Assembly: GCA_035292525.1 (NCBI GenBank)
Contig: DATDPZ010000132.1
Location: 1-6,839 of the forward strand
Source: VBAS01 sp035292525
GTDB taxonomy: Bacteria; Bacteroidota; Bacteroidia; Chitinophagales; Chitinophagaceae
Reading direction: 5' to 3'
Length of the DNA stretch: 6,839 nucleotides
Both the position numbers and the translations under genes were made by a program. The notes beneath the pieces were generated by a model, which did no database searches, had not been told where the DNA came from, and was given only the letters and a program-made list of their open reading frames with translations. Below, piece after piece: positions 1 through 6,161 of this stretch. Within the stretch, counting starts at the first letter, position 1, and each line of letters starts with the position of its first letter.

Positions 1-362
1 AATCCAATCACTAATTCCGCTACCGATCTGGTATTGGAATAAGGTGCATTGAACACAACTACCCCGTTTTTAGTGGCTGCCGCCAGGTCCACCTGGTTTA
101 CGCCAATACAGAAACAACCAATGGCCTGAAGTTTTTTTGCAGCATCCAGAATATTTTTTGTGATTTTAGTTTTAGAACGAATACCAAGAATATGCACATC
201 TTTTATTTCCCTGATCAATTCTTCTTCTGTGAGGGCCTTATTGATCCGCTCTACTTTTGTATAACCATAGCTACGAAAATTCCGGACAGCCGTTTCACTG
301 ATATTTTCTAAAAAAAGTATTCGTATTTTTTCCTTCGGATAACTGGTTTTGACTGTTTCCAT
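1..362 (-). CDS. serA: D-3-phosphoglycerate dehydrogenase, N-terminal part (cut by left window edge)
   Basis: This is the start of a cytosolic NAD-dependent 3-phosphoglycerate dehydrogenase, which oxidises 3-phosphoglycerate to 3-phosphohydroxypyruvate in the first step of serine synthesis. The 120 visible codons cover the first part of the substrate-binding domain. Recognisable SerA landmarks are ILGIRSKTKIT (about residues 58-68), IGCFCIGVNQVDL (81-93) and FNAPYSNTRSVAELVIG (104-120). These match the E. coli SerA pattern closely, including the Arg-Ser pair and the Asn of SNTRSVAE that line the substrate site. The nucleotide-binding fold and any C-terminal ACT domain lie outside the window. 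ATG at 362-360 is chosen because the family's conserved sequence begins about ten residues later and no other start is nearby. The gene is divergent from nnr. The family assignment is firm; whether a serine-feedback ACT domain is present cannot be seen. Confidence 0.93.
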   Translation of the reverse strand, partial: METVKTSYPKEKIRILFLENISETAVRNFRSYGYTKVERINKALTEEELIREIKDVHILGIRSKTKITKNILDAAKKLQAIGCFCIGVNQVDLAAATKNGVVVFNAPYSNTRSVAELVIG

Positions 363-367
363 GCCTG

Positions 368-375
368 CAAATATA
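368..375 (-). promoter_or_regulatory. Candidate Bacteroidota -7 promoter box for serA
   Basis: Read on the minus strand this is TATATTTG, a perfect match to the TAnnTTTG -7 consensus of Bacteroidota primary sigma factors. It ends only five bases before the serA ATG, so transcription would start at or next to the start codon and give a leaderless or nearly leaderless mRNA. No clear TTG is seen at the usual -33 distance, which lowers confidence. There is no Shine-Dalgarno sequence, as is common in this phylum. Confidence 0.42.
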
Positions 376-447
376 TGGCCGACCGGGTTATTTGATGCGG
401 GTATTTCATTACTGATTTCTTAACTTGTATGTTCTGATAATTAATTT

Positions 448-1959
448 ATGAAGATTCTTACTGCACAACAGATACGGGATTGGGATGAATATACCATCCG
501 GCACGAACCTGTATCTTCCATTGACCTGATGGAAAGAGCTGCCAGCAAATGTTTCAACTGGCTCGAAGAACATGGTTACCTGGTGCTTCCTTTTACTGTT
601 TTTTGTGGCAGGGGAAATAATGGCGGCGATGGATTGGCTATCGCAAGAATGCTGGCAGAAAGAAGCTGCCTCGTGAACGTCTGTATCTTTGAAACAGGAA
701 ACATGGGTACAGCAGATTTCCAGGTAAACCTGGCAAGACTGCAACAGTATCCTGAAGCAACTATTCATTTTATACAGGATGAAAATACATTTCCTCATTT
801 ACCTGCTTATACTATTGTTCTCGATGCTTTATTTGGTTCAGGATTGACAAGACCGCCCGATGGTATAACCCAAAAACTTATAGCACATATTAATAATAGC
901 GGCTGCGAGGTTATTTCCATTGATATCCCCAGCGGAATGGCAGTTGATCAATCTTCAAAAGGAAACAGCATTATTAAAGCAACGCATACACTTAGCTTTC
1001 AATGTACCAAAACAGCTTTATTGCTTGCAGAAAATGCCAATCATACCGGCGAAACGCATATTCTGGATATTGGTCTTCATCCTGATTATTTACAAACCAT
1101 TGAAACCAACCTGGAACTACTTGATGAAAAAATTATCCAATCAGTTTATAAACCCCGTAACAGATTTTCACACAAAGGAAATTTTGGACATGCGTTGCTG
1201 ATTGCCGGAAGTTATGGAAAAATGGGTGCAGCGGTACTTTCTGCAAAAGCCTGCCTGCGAAGCGGTGTTGGTTTACTCAGTTGTCATATTCCAACCTGCG
1301 GATATGATATACTACAATCAGCTGTACCTGAGGCTATGGTAATGGCAGATAAGCATTCTTCTTTTATTACAAATATCGAAGTTGATATTTCAGGCTTTGA
1401 TGCAATTGGCATTGGACCGGGAATAGACACTGCCACCGAAACAAAAAAAATGCTTAAGGAGATTTTAAAGAAATATAAAAAGCCCATCTTGCTGGATGCA
1501 GATGCTTTGAATGGCTTAGCCATGGAAAAAAAATTACCCTCTCTCCCACCGGGTTCCATCCTGACACCACATCCTAAAGAATTCGAACGGCTTTTTGGAA
1601 AAAGTAAAAATGATTATGACAGACTGGAGAAAACAATGCAGCATGCTGAATTGCTGAATTGTTTTATTGTTTTAAAAGGGCATTTTACTTTTATTGGTAC
1701 TCCCGGCGGTAAGGGATTTTTTAACAGCACCGGTAATGCGGGTATGGCAACCGCAGGAAGCGGTGATGTGCTTTCCGGTATCATTACCGGCCTGCTGGCC
1801 CAGGGTTATTTACCAGAACAGGCTGCTTTATTGGGCGTGTACCTTCATGGCCTTGCCGGTGATCTTGCAGCCGAAAAAAAATCACAGGAAGCTATGCTGG
1901 CCGGCGATATTTGTGAAAACCTGGGAGAAGCTTTTAAACAAATTCAAAAATTAATCTAA
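448..1959 (+). CDS. nnr: Bifunctional NAD(P)H-hydrate epimerase / ADP- or ATP-dependent NAD(P)H-hydrate dehydratase
   Basis: This cytosolic repair enzyme restores NADH and NADPH damaged by hydration. The N-terminal YjeF_N domain (about residues 1-215) interconverts R and S epimers. The C-terminal ribokinase-like domain (about 228-503) dehydrates the S form using ADP or ATP. Epimerase marks are LMERAA (27-32), the phosphate-binding CGRGNNGGDG (53-62), LDALFGSGL (125-133) with a likely catalytic Asp126, and SIDIPSGM (157-164). Dehydratase marks are HKGNFGHALLIAGSYGKMGA (242-261), GIGPG (321-325), LLDADALN (348-355), LTPHPKEFERL (372-382), VLKG (408-411) and NAGMATAGSGDVLSG (430-444) with the GSGD catalytic Asp440. 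The length of 503 residues fits a complete fusion, and no motif is missing. The start at 448 gives the usual MKILTAQQIRxWD opening; an AT-rich leader replaces a Shine-Dalgarno. The next gene follows after 18 bp, so the two are probably co-transcribed. Confidence 0.96.
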   Translation: MKILTAQQIRDWDEYTIRHEPVSSIDLMERAASKCFNWLEEHGYLVLPFTVFCGRGNNGGDGLAIARMLAERSCLVNVCIFETGNMGTADFQVNLARLQQYPEATIHFIQDENTFPHLPAYTIVLDALFGSGLTRPPDGITQKLIAHINNSGCEVISIDIPSGMAVDQSSKGNSIIKATHTLSFQCTKTALLLAENANHTGETHILDIGLHPDYLQTIETNLELLDEKIIQSVYKPRNRFSHKGNFGHALLIAGSYGKMGAAVLSAKACLRSGVGLLSCHIPTCGYDILQSAVPEAMVMADKHSSFITNIEVDISGFDAIGIGPGIDTATETKKMLKEILKKYKKPILLDADALNGLAMEKKLPSLPPGSILTPHPKEFERLFGKSKNDYDRLEKTMQHAELLNCFIVLKGHFTFIGTPGGKGFFNSTGNAGMATAGSGDVLSGIITGLLAQGYLPEQAALLGVYLHGLAGDLAAEKKSQEAMLAGDICENLGEAFKQIQKLI

Positions 1960-1977
1960 AAAAATAAAAACTGTATA

Positions 1978-3066
1978 ATGAAAAAATTTTTTCTTTCAAT
2001 GCTTTTTTTATCCTCTGCTATCTTAACTATTAGCCAACCTGCAGAAAACTGGTATAAAGTATTTACAGGTAAGGTTGGCAACCTTGCAACAACTGTACAC
2101 CTGCATAAAGCCGGTAAAATATACAATGGTTATGCCTGGTTCGAACAAAATCAAACGCCAATGCAGTTGTCAAGTTATAATGTACCAAAAACAGATAGTA
2201 TTTTGATCAGTGGTACTGCCAGTATGGTCTCTTTGGTTTTAACTGGCATTTTGACTGCAACCAGTTTTATTGGAAACAGCCAATTAATAAAAGAAGGCAG
2301 CCCGGTCAAAGCAGCAGGCTTCCAGTTACTGGTAAGTAATGAAAAAACTTTTTCTCCCTTTAATTATTATACGGCAGAAGCAAATGACACAATGCCGGCA
2401 CAGTATAAAAATTATTCGCAGTTCAATTATTTTTCGTCAGCAGTATGGCCAACAGGAACAAAACCATTGGATGAATCATTGAAAAAATTTATCCGGACAT
2501 CATTGGGTATGAAAACACCGGCAACAGAAACCGGAAAATATTTAATTGAAACAAAAAATAAATTATCAAAAGGATGGAAAGCCGAATATGTAAGATTAAC
2601 GCCAAAAGAAACCGCTGAGCTTGGAATGTCTTTATCCCATCATGAGGAAAATACAATGCTGGTGATGCATGAAAATGAAAAACTGATCAGCCTGGCTTTT
2701 TATAGTTTTCTTGAAGCAGGCGGAGCCGCACATGGCAATTACGGCACTTCTGTTGCCACTTTTAATAAACAAAGCGGAAAACAACTTCAACTGGCAGATA
2801 TCCTGAATCCACAAGGCATAAATTTATTACCCGCCATTCTTGAACAGGTAGCCCGCATCTTGTACAATGCAAAAAATAATAAACCACTGGATCAAAATGG
2901 ATTTTTTGTAAAAAAAATCACGCCAAATAAAAATATGTATGTAACCGGCAGTGGTATAGGTTTTATGTATGCTCCTTATGAGATCAAATCTTTTGCAGAT
3001 GGTGAAATAAACCTGCTGGTGCCTTTTACTGCGCTGAAACCATATCTGTTGAAATCCTTTCAGTAA
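1978..3066 (+). CDS. Exported DUF3298 (RsiV-like) domain protein
   Basis: This 362-residue protein has an N-terminal signal peptide (MKKFF, then a hydrophobic stretch to about residue 18, with likely cleavage near SQ19-20). It has no lipobox and no later convincing transmembrane helix, so it is probably periplasmic. Residues about 25-120 look like a beta-rich domain, beginning YKVFTGKVGNLATTVHLHKA. Residues about 240-358 carry the DUF3298 pattern: GGAAHGNYGTSVATFNKQSG (248-267), LADIL (272-276), GIGFMYAPYEIKSFADG (326-342) and LLVPFTALKPYL (346-357). In Bacillus RsiV this domain is the extracellular lysozyme-binding part of an anti-sigma factor. Here no cytoplasmic anti-sigma region precedes it, so that role is not supported. 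It follows nnr by 18 bp and is probably in its transcript. Its last 84 coding bases before the terminal codons recur downstream at 5630-5713. The domain call is fairly sure; the function is unknown. Confidence 0.82.
   Translation: MKKFFLSMLFLSSAILTISQPAENWYKVFTGKVGNLATTVHLHKAGKIYNGYAWFEQNQTPMQLSSYNVPKTDSILISGTASMVSLVLTGILTATSFIGNSQLIKEGSPVKAAGFQLLVSNEKTFSPFNYYTAEANDTMPAQYKNYSQFNYFSSAVWPTGTKPLDESLKKFIRTSLGMKTPATETGKYLIETKNKLSKGWKAEYVRLTPKETAELGMSLSHHEENTMLVMHENEKLISLAFYSFLEAGGAAHGNYGTSVATFNKQSGKQLQLADILNPQGINLLPAILEQVARILYNAKNNKPLDQNGFFVKKITPNKNMYVTGSGIGFMYAPYEIKSFADGEINLLVPFTALKPYLLKSFQ
2968..3051 (+). repeat. Direct repeat, left copy (inside DUF3298 gene 3' end)
   Basis: These 84 bp match 5630-5713 in the same orientation at 79 of 84 positions, with no gaps. 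The five differences fall in three codons: GCA to GTT (Ala to Val), AAA to AAG (silent) and CTG to TTA (silent). The encoded peptide differs at one of 28 residues. Outside these limits the similarity drops sharply. The copies are 2,662 bp apart and bracket the 747-residue gene. Confidence 0.97.
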
Positions 3067-3378
3067 AGTAATTTTTCTTGAAAACCGAAACAATCAGAAC
3101 AAGATGCTGATTGTCTGACAAAAATCTAATTCCCAAATTAGCTAAAAAGTAAACTATTCATAACCGGGAAAATAGTTCCCCCTGGAACAAAAATGAAAAC
3201 AAATTTTACGTGTGTTTGCAAAATTGCTTAACTTAATAACATCAATTCAGAACTTCAGACAGGTTGGATCTGCATTATTATGGCGCTGCTATTAAGACCG
3301 GGTATAAAATCTATTACTTACAACAACCGGGCCCATTAAATACAGTTTATTTATTCATTCACCTTAAAGCTGTTTGTT
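3067..3378. other. Intergenic region, 312 bp, no supported gene
   Basis: No convincing coding sequence is present; the longest ATG-initiated frame I examined here, at 3280-3339, encodes only 19 residues. Visible structures are an 8-bp stem at 3090-3114, a 7-bp stem at 3152-3158/3171-3177 with a 12-base loop, and an overlapping, mutually exclusive 5-bp stem GGGAA/TTCCC at 3166-3170/3176-3180. No perfect TAnnTTTG box was found. The nearest is TGTGTTTG at 3211-3218, one mismatch, with no clear -33 partner. The region probably holds the promoter of the 747-residue gene because the distance from the preceding gene is long, but the promoter cannot be pinned down. Confidence 0.6.
3090..3114 (+). terminator. 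Weak hairpin after the DUF3298 gene, possible attenuating terminator
   Basis: ACAATCAG (3090-3097) can pair with CTGATTGT (3107-3114) across a 9-base loop, starting 24 bases after the stop codon at 3064-3066. The stem has only three GC pairs and no T-tract follows on the plus strand, so an intrinsic terminator is doubtful. A weak pause site or mere chance is equally possible. Confidence 0.22.
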
Positions 3379-5622
3379 ATGATTAAAAAAAATATTCCCG
3401 TTTTGTTATTCATTTCTTCATTTCTTATTAGCACAACAGGAAATACACAGATTGGCAATATCTTAAAAGCGGGTGATAAAATGCTGGACAAATCACCCAC
3501 AAAACTGATGGAAAAATATTTCAGTAATGCACCCATCACAACAAGTTTTGATGATGCAAAAACAGAACTGATGTTGTTGTCAAATTTTGATCCCCCGGAG
3601 AATTATTTTTCTTCCTTGTGGGATCTGGATCAAAATGAAAATGGTGATTATATTGTTACAGAAGGGCTTTACACAGGCATCAATAAAAGCTTTTGTTTAA
3701 AAGCCGGCACTTATGGGCCAAGCGGGGGCGATGGACATCTTTATGCCAACTTGGAAGGACCGAAAGCCTACCTGATAAAAAAGTTGCTGGAAAACTGGCT
3801 TACCAAAAGCTCCGATATACCTCAACGCGATGTGCAGAGTCTTATCTGGGCCATCATTGCCCGTACTGATGTTGATAAAATGCAGCCCAGATATAAACTT
3901 ACACTTGCCCGACTGATTGACAAAGAGGATATGGTAAAACTGGCTGCCAATTCTCTAAAGGACAAAGCACTTGAAGCGGGTATGGAAAAGTTTAAAGCAG
4001 AGATACCACCGGAAATTTATAAAGTATTTCAGGCTGAGAGGGAATTGAGAAATTTATTCAATAAGGTTGATGCCAGCTACGATCAGTTTGAGCAAATGGC
4101 TGTAATAGCGGGCATCGCACCTGCCGCAGATATGATAAGACCGGTAAGTAAAGCCCGATGGTCTTTTCATCCCAACGGTTATTTTATCAGGCTCACACCG
4201 AATGGTTATTCAAGAACCAGGGTGGATGTTTATATTCCTATGCCGGTGGAAGCGGAAATTGATGCTAAGGGCATGATTAGTTCTCTCACTTATAATGGCA
4301 GTAAAATGGTTGAATTTGTTTATGAGAATACGGTTACACAAAATGAAATGGAATTCAGATCCACTGTTGCAGGAATTAATGTTATACAAGACAGGATGAT
4401 GAACAAGACAACGGTTAAAATTCAACAGGGCTTTGCGCCTGGGTTTATAAAAAATGATTTCTTAATTGATAAGAACAGCGGATCTACAGGAACTAAAATA
4501 AGACGATTTGCAGATTTACTGTTTGCAGAAACAGGTTCGCTTGATTTGAAACTGGATCAACTTACAAAAAACAAACTATATAATATCAGCAGCAGCATCC
4601 AAAGCATGGAAGCATTGCCTGCACAGGTGATGCAGACTGACCTGAACAACTTCATCCGGTTTTTATTAAATGAAGCATACAATTATTCTGTTTATAAAAA
4701 TCTTTCCGTTAAAGATGGAAAAGCTTTCAACAACCCTTCTGTCAAACCGAATGATGAATTATTGGTCATAACAAATCTGCCAACCGAAAACAGCGGCCCA
4801 CAATTAAATTTTTATGAGGAGGGAAATAATTTTCCGGACAAACAGTTGAATTCAGTATTCAATTATAAACTGGATCGTGGTGATCTTGATCTTCCCGGAA
4901 CCGTTGCTACTCCTGCTAACCGTTCTTCGCAGCGGATCGGCCAATCGAAGCCACCGAAAGATAAACCCTGGTATGAAAAACTTCCCCCCTGCCCCTGCAC
5001 TTATAAAGCTGCACAGGATTCAGCAAAAAAAAATGGAAGCGGATGGAAGGATTGCGGTGGAGCTAATCAAGATTATCACTTCGGCGCCGTAAACGAAGTA
5101 AGATGGATACCACCAGAGTCGGGTATGTCCGGCCAGCAATGCACTTATGATGCAGATGGAAACCTCATCACTTCCGGAATTGCTGCAGGTTCACCTGATA
5201 AGGTATCGCCACAAAGTTGTGGAAGCGTTTCCTTTAGTGCAGCTGTAAGTTTTCCGGGTCATTATGTCAAGGATATGAGGACATTTAGCAACTTACCCTG
5301 CTGGCAATACCTGCGTGATTGGCCCGCCAATAATGCCAATAAATGTGCGCCTTCTAATCCGGTAAGTGATATAAAAAACATGAAAAACATGGTGGGTGAT
5401 ATGACTTGTCCTGAAATTACCGAACTGATGAATGAAGCAGCAAAAAGCAAGACCATCAGCGATAAGTTAAAAGATTATATTCTGGGAAACGGGGCTGGCG
5501 ATTTATCCGGGGCTGAACTGTTGGATGAATTAAATAAATGGAAAGAAAGTGAAGGTTGTCCGGGTAAAAGTATTTGCACTCTTATCAACAAAGCCAATAA
5601 GAATCTGCTGCATCAAGACTAA
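3379..5622 (+). CDS. Large exported protein of unknown function with Cys/Gln module and Cys-rich C-terminal domain
   Basis: I do not recognise a named family for this 747-residue protein. It starts with a signal peptide (MIKKNIPVLLFISSFLIS..., likely cut near residue 24) without a lipobox, so it is predicted to be exported. Residues about 70-180 form a conserved-looking module with SFCLKAGTYGPSGGDG (104-119) and DVQSLIWAIIART (151-163). Residues about 258-290 contain ARWSFHPNGYFIRLTPNGYS and then VYIPMP (284-289). A polar, Pro-containing linker lies near 505-535. The C-terminal third holds ten cysteines (538, 540, 559, 588, 614, 641, 656, 677, 727, 733), beginning with PPCPC and including GQQCTYDADGNLITSG (585-600) and AGSPDKVSP (603-611). 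An even count of Cys suggests disulfides, in keeping with export. No transmembrane anchor or Por-type sorting tail is evident. No Shine-Dalgarno precedes the ATG. The gene is flanked by the two direct-repeat copies. A surface-binding role is conceivable but unproven. Confidence 0.85.
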   Translation: MIKKNIPVLLFISSFLISTTGNTQIGNILKAGDKMLDKSPTKLMEKYFSNAPITTSFDDAKTELMLLSNFDPPENYFSSLWDLDQNENGDYIVTEGLYTGINKSFCLKAGTYGPSGGDGHLYANLEGPKAYLIKKLLENWLTKSSDIPQRDVQSLIWAIIARTDVDKMQPRYKLTLARLIDKEDMVKLAANSLKDKALEAGMEKFKAEIPPEIYKVFQAERELRNLFNKVDASYDQFEQMAVIAGIAPAADMIRPVSKARWSFHPNGYFIRLTPNGYSRTRVDVYIPMPVEAEIDAKGMISSLTYNGSKMVEFVYENTVTQNEMEFRSTVAGINVIQDRMMNKTTVKIQQGFAPGFIKNDFLIDKNSGSTGTKIRRFADLLFAETGSLDLKLDQLTKNKLYNISSSIQSMEALPAQVMQTDLNNFIRFLLNEAYNYSVYKNLSVKDGKAFNNPSVKPNDELLVITNLPTENSGPQLNFYEEGNNFPDKQLNSVFNYKLDRGDLDLPGTVATPANRSSQRIGQSKPPKDKPWYEKLPPCPCTYKAAQDSAKKNGSGWKDCGGANQDYHFGAVNEVRWIPPESGMSGQQCTYDADGNLITSGIAAGSPDKVSPQSCGSVSFSAAVSFPGHYVKDMRTFSNLPCWQYLRDWPANNANKCAPSNPVSDIKNMKNMVGDMTCPEITELMNEAAKSKTISDKLKDYILGNGAGDLSGAELLDELNKWKESEGCPGKSICTLINKANKNLLHQD

Positions 5623-5629
5623 TCAGGTC

Positions 5630-5713
5630 TATGCTCCTTATGAGATCAAATCTTTTGTTGATGGTGAAATAAACCTGCTGGTGCCTTTTACTGCGCTGAA
5701 GCCATATTTATTG
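5630..5713 (+). repeat. Direct repeat, right copy (duplicate of DUF3298 gene 3' end)
   Basis: This is the second copy of the 84-bp repeat at 2968-3051, with 79 of 84 bases identical and in the same orientation. It begins 7 bases after the stop codon of the 747-residue gene (5620-5622) and has no recognisable DUF3298 sequence upstream, so the left boundary is abrupt. Recombination between the copies would delete one repeat and the whole large gene, leaving one intact DUF3298 reading frame with a slightly different C-terminus. Confidence 0.97.
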
Positions 5714-5731
5714 CCGGGCTTCATTAATTAA
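5630..5731 (+). pseudogene. Truncated DUF3298 gene remnant (3' end only)
   Basis: The 33 codons before the stop at 5729-5731 encode the C-terminal end of a DUF3298 domain. They run YAPYEIKSFVDG, then LLVPFTALKPYL, then a divergent tail LPGFIN. The first 28 residues match residues 331-358 of the 362-residue DUF3298 protein encoded upstream, except for one Ala-to-Val change. The rest of that protein, including signal peptide, beta-rich domain and the GGAAHG part of DUF3298, is absent. The frame is open upstream to an ATG at 5549, but that stretch is the large gene read in another frame and gives no meaningful peptide. Translation is therefore not expected. Mostly silent substitutions suggest it descends from a gene that was once functional. 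It sits 9 bp before the lipoprotein gene. Confidence 0.88.
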
Positions 5732-5740
5732 TTCTTGTAA

Positions 5741-6118
5741 ATGAAAGCAATTTTATACCTGTTTGCATTATCATTGTTAATATCCTGTTCTTCGCTACGG
5801 ATAATGGAAACTAATTTGTATTTCGGGTTATCGAAACCAGCGGGAGGAATGGTAAGTGATGCAGAATGGAAAGACTTTAAAGTAAACCACATTGCAAAAA
5901 TTTTTAAAGAAGGCTATACGATTATTAATGTAACTGGCGGCTGGTTTGATCCGGATAAAAAAAAACTGATAGAAGAACCTGCTTATAAAGTAATTTATTT
6001 ATATAAAAAATCTTCTGCCCTATCCAATCAGATAAACAGCCTCAGGGAGCAGTATAAAATTTTATTTCAGCAACAGGCAGTTTTAAGGATAGATAAAAAA
6101 GTACGGGCTTCGTTTTAA
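5741..6118 (+). CDS. DUF3574 family lipoprotein
   Basis: This is a 125-residue predicted lipoprotein. MKAILYLFALSLLISC gives a short charged start, a hydrophobic core and a lipobox LISC with Cys16 as the lipidated residue, followed by Ser-Ser. The mature part follows the DUF3574 pattern: ETNLYFGLSKPAGGMVSDAE (23-42), a Trp-x-x-Phe step (WKDF, 43-46), FKEGYTIINVTGGWFD (55-70) in place of the family's FPxGLTVLDAxGQW, and a C-terminal QYKILFQQQAVLRI (104-117) with final VRASF. Length is normal for the family, whose function is unknown. There is no Shine-Dalgarno; the spacer before the ATG is AT-rich. It lies 9 bp after the DUF3298 remnant and may be read from the large gene's promoter. Its last codons overlap the hairpin terminator of the opposing gene. 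An A9 run at 5957-5965 lies within the frame, which is intact. Confidence 0.83.
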   Translation: MKAILYLFALSLLISCSSLRIMETNLYFGLSKPAGGMVSDAEWKDFKVNHIAKIFKEGYTIINVTGGWFDPDKKKLIEEPAYKVIYLYKKSSALSNQINSLREQYKILFQQQAVLRIDKKVRASF

Positions 6119-6130
6119 ACCAAAGCCCGT
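6095..6130 (-). terminator. Rho-independent terminator for the minus-strand NmrA-like gene
   Basis: On the minus strand ACGGGCTT (6130-6123) pairs with AAGCCCGT (6110-6103), a perfect 8-bp stem with five GC pairs and a 12-base loop. After two bases it is followed by six T residues (plus-strand A at 6095-6100). It begins about 31 bases past the stop of the NmrA-like gene. The T-tract is only on this strand, so it ends that gene's transcript. It overlaps the last codons and the stop of the plus-strand lipoprotein gene. Read on the plus strand it is a hairpin without a T-tract. Confidence 0.8.
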
Positions 6131-6161
6131 TAAATAAAATTGCTAATGAAATTTTCAAAGT

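Noticed and set aside
421..428. TAACTTGT upstream of nnr as a -7 promoter box
   Set aside because: It matches TAnnTTTG poorly at the last two positions, and the nearest upstream TTG is too far away.
3211..3218. TGTGTTTG as the promoter of the large gene
   Set aside because: It has one mismatch in a key A position and no TTG at the expected upstream distance, so I mention it only as part of the intergenic description.
3193..3231. 12-residue frame MKTNFTCVCKIA as a possible leader peptide
   Set aside because: No regulatory codon run, no linked terminator/antiterminator, and it lies about 150 bases from the next gene.
3280..3339. Small ATG-initiated frame of 19 residues in the intergenic gap
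   Set aside because: Too short, no recognisable product, and no sign of a ribosome-binding or promoter context. It looks like chance.
5025..5033. A9 run in the large gene as a phase-variation or slippage site
   Set aside because: Comparable A8-A9 runs occur in nnr (for example 1443-1450) and in the lipoprotein gene (5957-5965). It reflects Lys/Asn codons in an AT-rich genome, and all frames are intact.
2968..5713. Insertion sequence or composite transposon bounded by the direct repeats
   Set aside because: No transposase, integrase or terminal inverted repeat was found, and the repeats are pieces of a host coding sequence rather than element ends.
5549..5731. Frameshift fusion that would add the DUF3298 tail to the large protein
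   Set aside because: The remnant is in a different frame from the large gene, but there is no slippery sequence with a stimulatory structure near the junction. The part of that frame before 5630 encodes nothing resembling DUF3298.
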